Source: Paenisporosarcina sp. FSL H8-0542 (GTDB lineage: Bacteria; Bacillota; Bacilli; Bacillales_A; Planococcaceae). Taken from it: a stretch of 64,000 bases of DNA. Below the pieces are notes generated by a model. That model saw nothing but the letters and a program-made list of their open reading frames with translations, was not told the origin of the DNA and ran no database searches. Positions 10,602 to 19,852 of this stretch are shown one piece after another; the stretch's first letter is position 1; each line of letters begins with the position of its first letter. The position numbers and the translations under genes are program-made. The stretch is taken from NCBI RefSeq assembly GCF_038632915.1, contig NZ_CP152050.1, forward strand, positions 817,501 through 881,500, in the 5' to 3' direction.

Positions 10602-11438
10602 ATGACTTTAACAATACAATCCACCAAAACATTACATAACGGCATTGAAATTCCACGCCTGGGTCTAGGCGTTTATAAAATGACAAATCCCGAAGAAGCA
10701 GTAAAGGCGATGACTACGGCTCTTCAAGTAGGTTATCGTGCAATCGATACTGCTTCTTTATATGCCAATGAAAAAGAGGTCGGCGAATCGGTTCGGGCAG
10801 CTGGTTTAAAACGTGAAGATGTTTTTGTTACAACCAAAGTGTGGAACGCCGATCAAGGGTATGATCAGACATTGCGTGCTTTTGAAGCGTCGCTTGAAAA
10901 ATTGGGTTTCGACTATTTGGATCTGTATTTAACACACTGGCCGGTTAAAGAAACGTTCGCAGACACATATCGTGCGATTGAACGTCTGTATGATGAAAAA
11001 TTGATTCGTGCGACAGGTGTATCCAATCACCATCAGCATCACTTAGAAGAAATTTTTGCGAAAGCAAATGTCAAACCAATGGTTAATCAAATCGAGTTAA
11101 GTCCACGTCTTACTCAGTATGACCTAAGAACGTTTTGTGCAGACAACCAAATCGCTGTGACTTCCTGGTCCCCATTGGCACGTGGCGGTCTGCTGGACGA
11201 GCCATCACTTGTAAGAATGGGGAATAAATATGGAAAGACGTCAGCTCAAATCATCATCCGTTGGCATTTGCAACATGACCTGCTAGTGATTCCGAAATCG
11301 GTAACACCAGAACGCATTGCAGCCAATGCCGATGTGTTTGATTTTGAGTTGTCATTTGAAGATATGAAAAATATTGATTCATTGAATTTGAACGAACGCA
11401 CTGGGGCAGATCCAGATAATTTTTCTTTTAATTTCTAA
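10602..11438 (+). CDS. Aldo/keto reductase (AKR5-like)
   Basis: 278 residues, NADPH-dependent reduction of aldehydes or ketones. The catalytic tetrad is visible: D and Y in DTASLYANE, K in TTKVWN, H in LTHWP. The cofactor segment IPKSVTPERI is near residue 235. Similar to Bacillus YtbE/YvgN proteins by motif and length. The ATG at 10602 follows GGAAAGGATG; several in-frame ATGs upstream lack a site. Monocistronic. Confidence 0.93.
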   Translation: MTLTIQSTKTLHNGIEIPRLGLGVYKMTNPEEAVKAMTTALQVGYRAIDTASLYANEKEVGESVRAAGLKREDVFVTTKVWNADQGYDQTLRAFEASLEKLGFDYLDLYLTHWPVKETFADTYRAIERLYDEKLIRATGVSNHHQHHLEEIFAKANVKPMVNQIELSPRLTQYDLRTFCADNQIAVTSWSPLARGGLLDEPSLVRMGNKYGKTSAQIIIRWHLQHDLLVIPKSVTPERIAANADVFDFELSFEDMKNIDSLNLNERTGADPDNFSFNF

Positions 11439-11478
11439 TACAAAGGCTCTGCTAAACGATAATGTTATTATCGTTCAT

Positions 11479-11533
11479 ATGCGCTAGCCGCATGTCCCAT
11501 ATGAGCCAACAAGTATGAAAAACTTGTGGGTCT
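11479..11533. repeat. Dispersed repeat A, copy 1
   Basis: GCGCTAGCCGCATG, then CATATGAGCCAA, AGTATGAAAA and ACTTGTGGGTCT. The same ordered blocks recur at 52043-52106, downstream of yhaM. Intergenic, no ORF. Confidence 0.7.
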
Positions 11534-11557
11534 ACAGCATTCTATAATAAAGCCAAT

Positions 11558-11606
11558 ACAAAAAGAGATTCCATGAGTCATTGATGACTTAGGAATCTCT
11601 TTTGTT
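11558..11606. terminator. Long hairpin terminator
   Basis: AAAAGAGATTCC...GGAATCTCTTTTG stem with an inner ATGAGTCATTGATGACTTA hairpin. It lies about 120 bases after the aldo/keto reductase and 85 bases before the end of the convergent RluA gene. Confidence 0.75.
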
Positions 11607-11689
11607 TTTACTTATTTATTTTGGCTTTCGCATTCTTCGTCTATACAGTTGTTTCATTCGGTTACTTTCTTGAAACTGCGAAAGGTGAG

Positions 11690-12535
11690 TTATTTATAGT
11701 CCTCGACCACAATCATTTCTTTCGTAATCGGGTGAACAAATTGTAGTTTTTTCGCTTGCAAAGAATAATTGTCCGCTCTTGTTCTTGAACCATATAATCT
11801 GTCACCTGTAACGGGGTGGCCGATAGAGCTCAAGTGAACACGGATTTGATGAGTGCGTCCAGTTTCCAAAATTACGTGTACTTTTGTGAAATTAGAATCT
11901 TGTCCCACAACTTCAAAGTGAGTGATAGCTGTTTGACCTGATGGAGAGACTGTTCGGCGGGTTGAATCATGGCGATCCTTACCAATCGGTGTGCGAATCG
12001 TTCCATTTTTTTGAGTCATGTAGCCATCAACTATCGCTTCGTAGACACGAATGATTTGTTTGTCTTCAAGCATACGATCCAACATGGATTTAATAAGAGG
12101 ATGTTTGGCAATCAATACTAAACCTTTCGTGCCTTGGTCGAGACGATGGACATGCTCTGCATAAACGCCACCTTGTTTTTTAATATAGGCCATGACATGG
12201 TTCATACAAGTGCCCGTCTGGCCAGGCTCATTTGGATGTGTTGCCATATCGGCAGGCTTTGAAACGACCAGTATATGTGCATCTTCAAAAAGAATCGGGA
12301 CATCACAATTTTGTGTCGCTACATAAGAAGAAGGCTCCACTTTCACATTGAAAGTAAGTTTTGTTCCTTTTGGGTAATGATGTTGCCATACCATAGGTTC
12401 TCCATTTTCTTTTACGATACTTTTGGCCATACGCATTTCATGCATGATTTTCTTACCAATATGAAAATCGTCGCGCAGAAGTTGTTCGATGGTAATATTG
12501 TCTGTTTGCAGCTCATATTCAAATGTTTTAATCAT
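11690..12535 (-). CDS. RluA-family RNA pseudouridine synthase
   Basis: 281 residues. An N-terminal S4-like region (about 15-60) is followed by the catalytic domain with HRLDQGTKGLVL (catalytic Asp), the RTPIGKDRHDSTRR segment and TGRTHQIRVHLSSIGHPVTGDRLYG. Converts uridine to pseudouridine in rRNA or tRNA; the target cannot be read from the sequence. ATG follows TTAGGAGGACTGTAA. Downstream of the disulfide pair on the same strand, but separated by a terminator. Confidence 0.93.
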   Translation of the reverse strand: MIKTFEYELQTDNITIEQLLRDDFHIGKKIMHEMRMAKSIVKENGEPMVWQHHYPKGTKLTFNVKVEPSSYVATQNCDVPILFEDAHILVVSKPADMATHPNEPGQTGTCMNHVMAYIKKQGGVYAEHVHRLDQGTKGLVLIAKHPLIKSMLDRMLEDKQIIRVYEAIVDGYMTQKNGTIRTPIGKDRHDSTRRTVSPSGQTAITHFEVVGQDSNFTKVHVILETGRTHQIRVHLSSIGHPVTGDRLYGSRTRADNYSLQAKKLQFVHPITKEMIVVEDYK

Positions 12536-12548
12536 TTACAGTCCTCCT

Positions 12549-12580
12549 AAAAAGAGACCATGTACGAGGACATGGTCTAC
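12549..12580 (-). terminator. Terminator of the bdbC-thioredoxin operon
   Basis: AGACCATGT/ACATGGTCT stem followed on the minus strand by T5, just after the thioredoxin-like gene and before the RluA gene. Confidence 0.85.
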
Positions 12581-12588
12581 GGTATCTT

Positions 12589-13059
12589 CTATTTTAATAC
12601 AAATTCATTGAAAAAGGTTTCTATTTGTTCTTTTGGTTGATTACCGACCATACGTGCAACTTCTTTTCCATCTTCAAAATGAATCATAGTTGGAGTAAAT
12701 TCTATCTTATAATCTTCCCAGCCTTGCTCAAATTCATAAATATTGTATTGCACTAAGTCAACTTCCATATCTTTTACGATTGGCATTAATACAGGAGTCA
12801 TTGCTTTACAATGAACACAAGTCGGGCTGAAGAAATAAGCAGTTACGGGTTCACCGCTTTCTACTTTTGCTTGTAAGTCATCAGGTAGAATGATATTTTG
12901 ATAGTTTTCGTCGTCCAGTTGATCAATGGTTTCTTGTTTTAAGTCGTTGGTACCGTAAGGATTGTCCTCTAATTTATTTTTGTTTGATGTATTGTTCAGG
13001 ACAATCAATAAAGCAAATAAGGCTACGATGATTCCACCGATAATTAATAACTTCTTCAT
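12589..13059 (-). CDS. Membrane-anchored thioredoxin-like protein
   Basis: 156 residues. One N-terminal membrane anchor (LLIIGGIIVALFALLIVL), then an extracytoplasmic thioredoxin fold with SPTCVHCKAMTP (CVHC active site) and the cis-Pro segment FTPTMIHF. The partner gene upstream is a DsbB/BdbC homologue with a one-base gap, so this is probably the dithiol oxidase or reductase that it recycles, the role of BdbA/BdbD in Bacillus. It is shorter than BdbD (about 220 residues), so I leave the symbol empty. Confidence 0.9.
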   Translation of the reverse strand: MKKLLIIGGIIVALFALLIVLNNTSNKNKLEDNPYGTNDLKQETIDQLDDENYQNIILPDDLQAKVESGEPVTAYFFSPTCVHCKAMTPVLMPIVKDMEVDLVQYNIYEFEQGWEDYKIEFTPTMIHFEDGKEVARMVGNQPKEQIETFFNEFVLK

Positions 13060-13060
13060 T

Positions 13061-13486
13061 CTACTTTTCCTCCTTTAAAGCTCTCAATAACATGAAACTT
13101 GTAATAGCGATAAGAATAAACGCAGTCAGCGCCAAAAATGGAATCGTGATGAATCCAAAGATGTTGATATATTCACCTGTGCAAGATACACGTCCACAGG
13201 CAGGTGCGTTTTCTGATAAAAAGCTGACTTTTTGTAAACCATAATGATATAACGAAATCGCTCCACCAATAATGGAGAACGTAGCAGTCGTTACAGCAAT
13301 GCGTGCATTTTTCTGCACGTAGGCGATACCTAGAATTATGACGAGTGGATACATGAAAATGCGTTGAATCCAACATAACTCACACGGTTCATAATGCCTT
13401 ATTTCTGAGAAAAATAAGGACCCCATTGTTGCTGCTAAAGAAACGACCCACATAAACAATAACATATTCTCTGATTTTTTCGACAT
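13061..13486 (-). CDS. bdbC: DsbB/BdbC-type disulfide oxidoreductase
   Basis: 141 residues, four membrane helices. Two extracytoplasmic cysteine pairs are visible: CELC after the first helix and ACGRVSC between helices 3 and 4. It reoxidises the partner thiol protein and passes electrons to quinone. Length and motifs match BdbC. It begins at ATG on the minus strand and is followed at once by the thioredoxin-like gene, forming a two-gene operon. Confidence 0.94.
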   Translation of the reverse strand: MSKKSENMLLFMWVVSLAATMGSLFFSEIRHYEPCELCWIQRIFMYPLVIILGIAYVQKNARIAVTTATFSIIGGAISLYHYGLQKVSFLSENAPACGRVSCTGEYINIFGFITIPFLALTAFILIAITSFMLLRALKEEK

Positions 13487-13619
13487 GTTCTAATCTCCAA
13501 TTCTGAGGGTAAACTCTTATCAAATTATAATTCTAAGCTTCAAATATGTAAAATATTTTCAACGCAGTCTGCAGTCCTATATAATGAAGTATGAAGCTTT
13601 TGTGAAGGAGACGATCTAC

Positions 13620-15167
13620 ATGTCAGAGCAATTCGATTTATCCCAATTTGAAATGAAAATGGTCATCAGACAGACGACAATGGATGATATAGAACCTATT
13701 TTAGCGATGCAAAAGCTTTGCTTCCCAGGAATGGACCCTTGGAAAGTTGACCAACTACGTAGTCATTTAACTATTTTTCCAGAAGGCCAGATGGTCGCAG
13801 AACTGGATGGACATATTATCGGCTCATGCTCGAGTTTAATTATCAACTTTGATGAATATGATGACCGCCATTCTTGGTCAGATGTCACGGATGACGGCTA
13901 TATAACGAATCACAATCCAGAAGGCTACAATATGTACGGTATAGAAGTTATGGTGCATCCCGAATATCGACGCATGAAAGTAGGGCAGCGTCTATATGAA
14001 GCGCGTAAAGAAATTGCCCGTCAATTCAATTTGAAGTCCATTATTATCGGTGGACGTATACCGAATTACCATAAACATTCGGACGAAATGTCGCCACGTG
14101 AATATGTGGATGCTGTGTCTCGACACAAAATTTATGACCCAGTATTGACCTTCCAAATCATGAACGGTTTCACGCTTATGCGTATTAATCCGAACTACTT
14201 ACCTGACGATACAGCTTCAGGTAAGTATGCAACTTTGATGGAATGGAACAATGTTGACTATAAACCGATGTCAAAACGTCATTTCAAAACGAGTTATCCC
14301 GTACGTATCTGTGTTGTGCAGTACATGATGCGTGCTATTGAATCATTTGATGACCTGGCAAATCAATGCGAGTATTTTGTAGACGTGGCATCCGATGCGC
14401 ATTCTGATTTCGTGGTATTCCCGGAGATTTTCACTACTCAGTTAATGTCATTTTTAAATGAACCTTCACCGAGTCGTGCTATTCGTCGATTGACTGAATT
14501 CACACCACAATATATCGAACTCTTTACCGATTTGGCAGTTCGCTACAACGTCAATATCATTGGCGGTTCACATTTCGTAAAAGAAGAAGACGATGAGATT
14601 TACAACATCGCCTACTTATTCCGTCGCGATGGTTCGATTGAAAAACAATACAAGATTCACATCACACCAAACGAACGAAAATGGTGGGGAATCAGTGCAG
14701 GCGATTCAGTCCGCGTCTTTGACACCGATTGCGGAAAAATCGCCATCCAAATTTGTTATGATATTGAGTTCCCTGAACTTGCACGCATAGCAACGGATAT
14801 GGGTGCCAATATTATTTTTGCACCTTTCTGTACAGAAGATAGACAAGGTTATTTACGCGTGAAATATTGTGCACAAGCCCGCGCGGTAGAAAATCAAATT
14901 TACACGGTTATTTCGGGTACTGTCGGCAACTTGCCACAAACCGAAAATATGGACATTCAATATGCACAGTCTGGTATATATGCGCCGTCTGATTTCGAAT
15001 TTGCCCGTGACGGGATCGTTGGAGAAACGAACCCGAACTTGGAAATGGTGTTAATCGGAGACGTAGATTTAGAAATTTTACGTCGCCAACGACAAGATGG
15101 TACGGTCAAACAATTAAAAGACCGTCGCCATGACGTGTATCGTATCGAATATAAAAAAGGCCAATGA
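13620..15167 (+). CDS. yhcX: GNAT acetyltransferase-nitrilase fusion
   Basis: 515 residues, two domains. Residues about 10-200 are an N-acetyltransferase fold (VIRQTTMDDIEPIL, HPEYRRMKVGQRLYEARKEI). Residues about 225-500 are a carbon-nitrogen hydrolase with Glu in FPEIFTTQ, Lys in YKIHITPNERKWW and the catalytic Cys in IQICYDIEFPE. Same architecture and length as Bacillus YhcX; substrate unknown. The ATG at 13620 follows GAAGGAGACGATCTAC. The yhcX-pgcA-yhcY-yhcZ-azr order matches B. subtilis with the glp genes missing. Confidence 0.93.
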   Translation: MSEQFDLSQFEMKMVIRQTTMDDIEPILAMQKLCFPGMDPWKVDQLRSHLTIFPEGQMVAELDGHIIGSCSSLIINFDEYDDRHSWSDVTDDGYITNHNPEGYNMYGIEVMVHPEYRRMKVGQRLYEARKEIARQFNLKSIIIGGRIPNYHKHSDEMSPREYVDAVSRHKIYDPVLTFQIMNGFTLMRINPNYLPDDTASGKYATLMEWNNVDYKPMSKRHFKTSYPVRICVVQYMMRAIESFDDLANQCEYFVDVASDAHSDFVVFPEIFTTQLMSFLNEPSPSRAIRRLTEFTPQYIELFTDLAVRYNVNIIGGSHFVKEEDDEIYNIAYLFRRDGSIEKQYKIHITPNERKWWGISAGDSVRVFDTDCGKIAIQICYDIEFPELARIATDMGANIIFAPFCTEDRQGYLRVKYCAQARAVENQIYTVISGTVGNLPQTENMDIQYAQSGIYAPSDFEFARDGIVGETNPNLEMVLIGDVDLEILRRQRQDGTVKQLKDRRHDVYRIEYKKGQ

Positions 15168-15185
15168 GATATAGAAAAGCTTAAG

Positions 15186-15208
15186 TGCCAGTTACTAGAC
15201 TGGCACAT
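15186..15208. repeat. Perfect hairpin between yhcX and pgcA
   Basis: AGTGCCAGT/ACTGGCAC, an 8-bp stem with a short loop and no T run. It could be a weak terminator or mRNA stabiliser; the flanking AAGCTTAAGTGCCAG resembles part of dispersed repeat B. Confidence 0.5.
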
Positions 15209-15262
15209 GAAGCCTGAGCATTTCTCATCTGCTTAATCAACGTTTTTAATGGGGGAATAGAT

Positions 15263-16996
15263 TTGAGTTATCAACGAACTGCCGAAAAGTGGCTTACCTT
15301 TGACAAATTGGAGCCTGAATTGAAAGAACAACTTTCTGCAATCGCCCAAGATGAAAAGCGACTGGAAGATGCATTTTACAAAGACTTGGAATTTGGCACT
15401 GGCGGGATGCGCGGTGAAATTGGTGCGGGTACGAACCGCATGAATACATACACTGTCCGTAAAGCTTCCCAAGGGGTTGCGGATTACGTAAAAGCAGCTG
15501 GCACAGAAGCGATGAAAAAAGGAATTGTCATCGCCTATGACTGTCGCAGGAAATCTCCTGAATTTGCGATGGAAGCAGCAAGTACTTTTGCCAAAAATGG
15601 AGTTCAAGCCTATTTATATGAAGAGCCAAGAACTACGCCACAATTATCGTTCAGTGTAAGGGAACTGGATGCTTTTATGGGGATTGTGGTAACAGCAAGT
15701 CATAATCCTCCTGAATATAACGGCTACAAAGTTTATGGGAAAGACGGGGCCCAGTTAAATCTGGCAGATGCCGAGGCTGTGATTTCATTTGTTCAGCAAG
15801 TAGGCGATGAGTTGGCAGTAGAAGCTGGTAACATTGAACACGCTAAAGAAAATGGATTGATTCAAATGGTTGGTCGTGAGCTTGATGAGTCCTATCTTGA
15901 AAATGTCGAATCCATTCAACATCATCAAGACCTGACAGGTAAAAATGATTTAGCTGTTGTATTTTCACCTCTTCACGGGGCATCAGGGTCAACTATACGC
16001 AATTTGATGAAACGAGCGGGTTATGAAAACTTTACATTCGTAGAGGAGCAAATGGAGCCGGATGGAGAATTTCCTACATTGAAATCACCGAACCCGGAAG
16101 AAGCCAGTGCTTTTGAATTAGCGATGGCTCAAGGTAAAACAACCGGGGCTGACTTATTAATTACAGCTGATCCGGATGGAGACCGTGTGGGTGTGGCAGT
16201 GCAAAAAGGCGACAGCTATGTTTTATTGACTGGGAATCAGACTGGTGCCATTTTAATTGAGTATTTATTAACGCAATTAAAAGAAGCAGGAAACATGCCA
16301 GCAAATGGACGGGTGTTCAAAACCATTGTGACTTCTGATCTCGGACGAGTGATAGCAGAATTCCATGGTTCATCAACAGAAGATGTACTGACCGGATTCA
16401 AATTCATTGGGGAGAAAATTCAGCAATACAATGAAACAAATGAATACACATTCCTGTTTGGTTACGAGGAAAGCTATGGCTATTTGATAAAACCATTTGC
16501 ACGTGACAAAGATGCGATTCAAACTGTCTTAGCGATCACAGAAGCGGCCGCTTTCTACAAAATGCAAGGGAAGTCATTGCTTGACGTCCTCCACGATTTG
16601 TTTGAAAGACATGGCTATTATTTTGAAGGATTAGTATCCGTAACTAAAAAGGGAGCAGATGGAGCACGTGAAATCAAAAGTCTGTTAACCAGTTTACGAA
16701 CTCAACCTTTGAAAGAAGTTGCAGGCATTGTGATTTCATCACAAGAAGATTACTTGACGCAAACACGCAGCTTTGTTGACGGTCGCAAAGACGAGACACT
16801 TATACTGCCACAAGCCGATGTATTGAAATATTTCCTGTCAGATGGATCATGGGTTTGTGTAAGACCAAGTGGAACTGAACCAAAAATCAAATACTATATT
16901 GGTGTGACAAGTCCTACCGAAGCTGAAAGCAAGGAAAAAATTGAACGAATAAAAACACAATTCACTGCTGACATGGATAAGCGTTTCGGCCTGTAA
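15263..16996 (+). CDS. pgcA: Phosphoglucomutase/phosphomannomutase
   Basis: 577 residues, alpha-D-phosphohexomutase, four domains. Markers in order: TASHNPPEYNGYKVY (phosphoserine loop), TADPDGDRVGV (metal loop), GYEESYGY (sugar-binding loop) and RPSGTEPKIKYYIG (phosphate-binding loop). Interconverts glucose 6- and 1-phosphate for UDP-glucose, teichoic-acid and glycolipid synthesis. TTG start behind GGGGGAATAG. Corresponds to B. subtilis pgcA (yhxB). Confidence 0.96.
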   Translation: MSYQRTAEKWLTFDKLEPELKEQLSAIAQDEKRLEDAFYKDLEFGTGGMRGEIGAGTNRMNTYTVRKASQGVADYVKAAGTEAMKKGIVIAYDCRRKSPEFAMEAASTFAKNGVQAYLYEEPRTTPQLSFSVRELDAFMGIVVTASHNPPEYNGYKVYGKDGAQLNLADAEAVISFVQQVGDELAVEAGNIEHAKENGLIQMVGRELDESYLENVESIQHHQDLTGKNDLAVVFSPLHGASGSTIRNLMKRAGYENFTFVEEQMEPDGEFPTLKSPNPEEASAFELAMAQGKTTGADLLITADPDGDRVGVAVQKGDSYVLLTGNQTGAILIEYLLTQLKEAGNMPANGRVFKTIVTSDLGRVIAEFHGSSTEDVLTGFKFIGEKIQQYNETNEYTFLFGYEESYGYLIKPFARDKDAIQTVLAITEAAAFYKMQGKSLLDVLHDLFERHGYYFEGLVSVTKKGADGAREIKSLLTSLRTQPLKEVAGIVISSQEDYLTQTRSFVDGRKDETLILPQADVLKYFLSDGSWVCVRPSGTEPKIKYYIGVTSPTEAESKEKIERIKTQFTADMDKRFGL

Positions 16997-16999
16997 TTG

Positions 17000-17035
17000 G
17001 AAACCCTATTAGCAAAAAGCTAATAGGGTTTTGTT
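17000..17035 (+). terminator. Terminator of pgcA
   Basis: AACCCTATTAGC/GCTAATAGGGTT stem with AAAAA loop, then T-rich sequence, four bases after the pgcA stop. Confidence 0.88.
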
Positions 17036-17056
17036 GATAAGGGGGATAAAAAGTGA

Positions 17057-17965
17057 ATGTGGAAACAACAAGATAACGCATTAAGAAAATCTATAAAGGA
17101 CATTAATTGGGACGATTTGCTGTTGTACTTAGGACGCAATAACAGAGAACTATTGCACCGTGTGGATTTCGAAAAGCAATCCGTATTAAAAGCGATTCGA
17201 ATTGATAATGAAATCTTATTAATCGAAGTATCTTACATCCATAACAAACTTGTCATAGCTTTCCCACAATTGAGTACAATTAGTGACCTTGCTATCACCG
17301 TAGCGACTGCGTACGTAGAAGTGTGGTTTGATTTATCTCGTGATTTACGCCCATTTTATACATTAGCTGAAGAAGATGCGATATTATCTGGTGTTGTCTC
17401 GGCTTATAAAGGGCTCAGGATAGTTGGTGTGGCAGATCTATTTGAAGCGCTTTGTTGGTCGATTATGGGGCAGCAAATAAGTTTGCACGTTGCGTATGCA
17501 TTAAAACAAAAGCTCGTCACAACATATGGTGAATCTATCGAATATAAAGAAGAAAAGTATTGGTTATTTCCTTCACCCGAGAGAATTGCTACATTGCAAG
17601 TTGAGGATTTGCGCAGCCTTTCCTTCACTCAGCGAAAAGCAGAATATGTCATGGGTGTTGCTGGGATCATAGCAACCAAACAATTAACAAAGGAACAGTT
17701 TGTTGGGTTGTCATTAACGGAAATGGAAGCCAGGTTAACAGCCATTCGAGGTATCGGGAAATGGTCGGCAAACTATGTCATCATGCGATGTTTCAGGCAC
17801 CCGGATGCTTTTCCAATAGCTGATGTCGGTCTACATAATGCATTGAAAAAAGTGCACAACGAATCGCAAAAACCGACTTTAGAAGAGATCGAAAGATGGT
17901 CCGAAAATTGGGCTGGTTGGCGCGCTTATGCCACGTTTTACTTATGGAGAACTCTTCAGGAGTAA
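17057..17965 (+). CDS. alkA: DNA-3-methyladenine glycosylase II
   Basis: 302 residues, HhH-GPD superfamily. Removes alkylated purines in base excision repair. The helix-hairpin-helix (LTAIRGIGKWSANYV, about 228-242) is followed by DAFPIADVGL with the catalytic Asp; an upstream MGQQISL segment matches the AlkA family. ATG behind GGGGGATAAAAAGTGA. It sits between pgcA and yhcY, where B. subtilis has no such gene. Confidence 0.92.
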   Translation: MWKQQDNALRKSIKDINWDDLLLYLGRNNRELLHRVDFEKQSVLKAIRIDNEILLIEVSYIHNKLVIAFPQLSTISDLAITVATAYVEVWFDLSRDLRPFYTLAEEDAILSGVVSAYKGLRIVGVADLFEALCWSIMGQQISLHVAYALKQKLVTTYGESIEYKEEKYWLFPSPERIATLQVEDLRSLSFTQRKAEYVMGVAGIIATKQLTKEQFVGLSLTEMEARLTAIRGIGKWSANYVIMRCFRHPDAFPIADVGLHNALKKVHNESQKPTLEEIERWSENWAGWRAYATFYLWRTLQE

Positions 17966-18061
17966 GCATTTCAGTCAAAAGTATGAATCTGTCTTCATGC
18001 GAATGCATGAAATCGAATGGTATGATAAGAGTTACAATGATGGTATGACGGAGGCGACTGT

Positions 18062-19177
18062 ATGCAATCAAATGGACATTCAAATATCGGTTTACTGAAA
18101 GAGATTGCCGAGTTATTAAATGAAGAAACCGAAATGACAACGATGCTGCAGGGCGCATTACGAAAATTTTTAGCTGGCACACAGTTTGAAACAGGATGGA
18201 TATTCTTCATTGATACAAAAGGAAGGCATCAATTAATTGCACATGAAAATTTACCAAATGCACTGGAACATGATAGTTGTCGTCATCTTCAAAAAGGCGG
18301 CTGCTGGTGTGTTTCCAAGTATCGCAATGGTGAACTAAAGAAAGCGACGAATATGATAGAATGTCAGCGGATAGAGAATGCCATCGATGCAAAATTAGGT
18401 GATCACGGAGGCATTACACATCACGCAACCGTTCCGCTTCAATCAGGTCAGGAAAGATTTGGTTTGTTGAATGTAGCATCCCCCCATACGATTGGATTTA
18501 CGAATGACGAATTAGCGTTGCTCGAATCGGTTGCCTTGCAAATGGGTTCAGCCATCAAACGAATCGTCTTAACGAAGCAAGAACAGGAAATGGCATTAGT
18601 TCAGGAGCGCAACCGATTAGCCCGTGATTTACACGATTCAGTGAACCAGCTTTTGTTTTCCGTTACGTTGACTGCGCGAGGTGGAAGCGAAATGGCGGAG
18701 CAGACAGAGGTAAAAGAAACGTTTCGTGAAATTCAACATTTAACGCAGGAAGCTTTGACAGAAATGCGTGCACTTATTTGGCAATTACGTCCAAAGGGTC
18801 TTGAAACCGGCTTGGTTGAAGGGATAAAAGGCTATGCAGAAATGCTTGGTTTGTCCTTGAAAGTGAATGTAACCGGGGTTATTAACTTGCCATCACGCAT
18901 AGAAGAAACTTTGTTTCGTATAGCACAAGAAGGATTAAATAATGTCCGTAAACATTCAGGTGTGCAGGAAGCTGAATTATTCATCACGGTGACACCTTCC
19001 GATATGTTACTCGTTTTGAAAGATGAAGGATGCGGATTTCAAATGGATACAAATGTACGAATTCCTTCTATCGGTTTACAGAGTATGCGCGACCGTGCCC
19101 AGGCTGCTGGTGGATCCGTAGATTGGGTGAGTGAAATTGAAAAAGGAACGGAACTGTTAATCCGTTTGCCATATTAA
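18062..19177 (+). CDS. yhcY: Sensor histidine kinase with Cys-rich GAF domain
   Basis: 371 residues, no membrane segment, so a cytoplasmic sensor. GAF domain at about 15-170, HisKA_3 domain with ERNRLARDLHDSVNQ (phospho-accepting His191), HATPase domain from about 265 (FRIAQEGLNNVRKH, DEGCGF, GLQSMRDRA). The GAF region has clustered cysteines C73, C81, C83 and C101 plus His120/121, suggesting a metal, Fe-S or thiol redox switch (inference). ATG behind ACGGAGGCGACTGT. Pairs with yhcZ, 12 bases downstream; symbol given from motif and gene order. Confidence 0.9.
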   Translation: MQSNGHSNIGLLKEIAELLNEETEMTTMLQGALRKFLAGTQFETGWIFFIDTKGRHQLIAHENLPNALEHDSCRHLQKGGCWCVSKYRNGELKKATNMIECQRIENAIDAKLGDHGGITHHATVPLQSGQERFGLLNVASPHTIGFTNDELALLESVALQMGSAIKRIVLTKQEQEMALVQERNRLARDLHDSVNQLLFSVTLTARGGSEMAEQTEVKETFREIQHLTQEALTEMRALIWQLRPKGLETGLVEGIKGYAEMLGLSLKVNVTGVINLPSRIEETLFRIAQEGLNNVRKHSGVQEAELFITVTPSDMLLVLKDEGCGFQMDTNVRIPSIGLQSMRDRAQAAGGSVDWVSEIEKGTELLIRLPY

Positions 19178-19189
19178 GGAGGAATCTGC

Positions 19190-19837
19190 ATGATACGAGT
19201 GCTGATTGCGGATGATCATCATGTTGTTCGCCGCGGTTTATTATTTTTCTTGAAAACGCAAAAAGACATGGATGTGGTGGGAGAAGCGACCAATGGGAAG
19301 GAAGCTGTTGAATTGACAGCAAGTCTCAGACCCGATATTGTATTAATGGATTTAGTTATGCCAATAATGGATGGGATTCAAGCAACGAAAAAAATCAAAG
19401 AACAGTACCCGCAAACAGAAGTGCTGATGCTTACGAGCTTTTCAGACCGTGATCATGTCATTCCTGCTATTGAAGCGGGAGCTGCAGGCTATCAGCTAAA
19501 AGATATTGAACCTGACGATTTAGTGGAATCCATCCGCAAACTGATGCGTGGGGAAAATACGTTGCATCCGCTTGCCACCTCGGAACTGATGAAGGTCCGG
19601 GAACCGCAAATTGATCCACCGCACAAATTATATCCTTTGACTCCACGAGAGCAGGATGTTTTATCTGAGCTTACAAAAGGGAAAAGCAATAGAGAAATCG
19701 CTTCCTCATTGTTTGTCACGGAAAAAACAGTCAAAACCCACATATCCAATATTTTTTCAAAACTACACGTCCAAGACCGCACGCAAGCCGCACTTTATGC
19801 AGTAAAGCATGGACTAACTGAACCGAGCGGACTGTAA
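19190..19837 (+). CDS. yhcZ: NarL/LuxR-type response regulator
   Basis: 215 residues. Receiver domain with DD at 8-9, phospho-acceptor Asp54 in VLMDLVMP and Lys in YQLKDIEPDD; C-terminal LuxR helix-turn-helix with LTPREQDVLSELTKGKSNREIA and VKTHISNIFSKL. ATG behind AAGGAGGAATCTGC. Cognate of the preceding kinase; azr follows in the same operon, so it may be a target. Confidence 0.94.
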   Translation: MIRVLIADDHHVVRRGLLFFLKTQKDMDVVGEATNGKEAVELTASLRPDIVLMDLVMPIMDGIQATKKIKEQYPQTEVLMLTSFSDRDHVIPAIEAGAAGYQLKDIEPDDLVESIRKLMRGENTLHPLATSELMKVREPQIDPPHKLYPLTPREQDVLSELTKGKSNREIASSLFVTEKTVKTHISNIFSKLHVQDRTQAALYAVKHGLTEPSGL

Positions 19838-19852
19838 AAGGAGAGAATGAAC

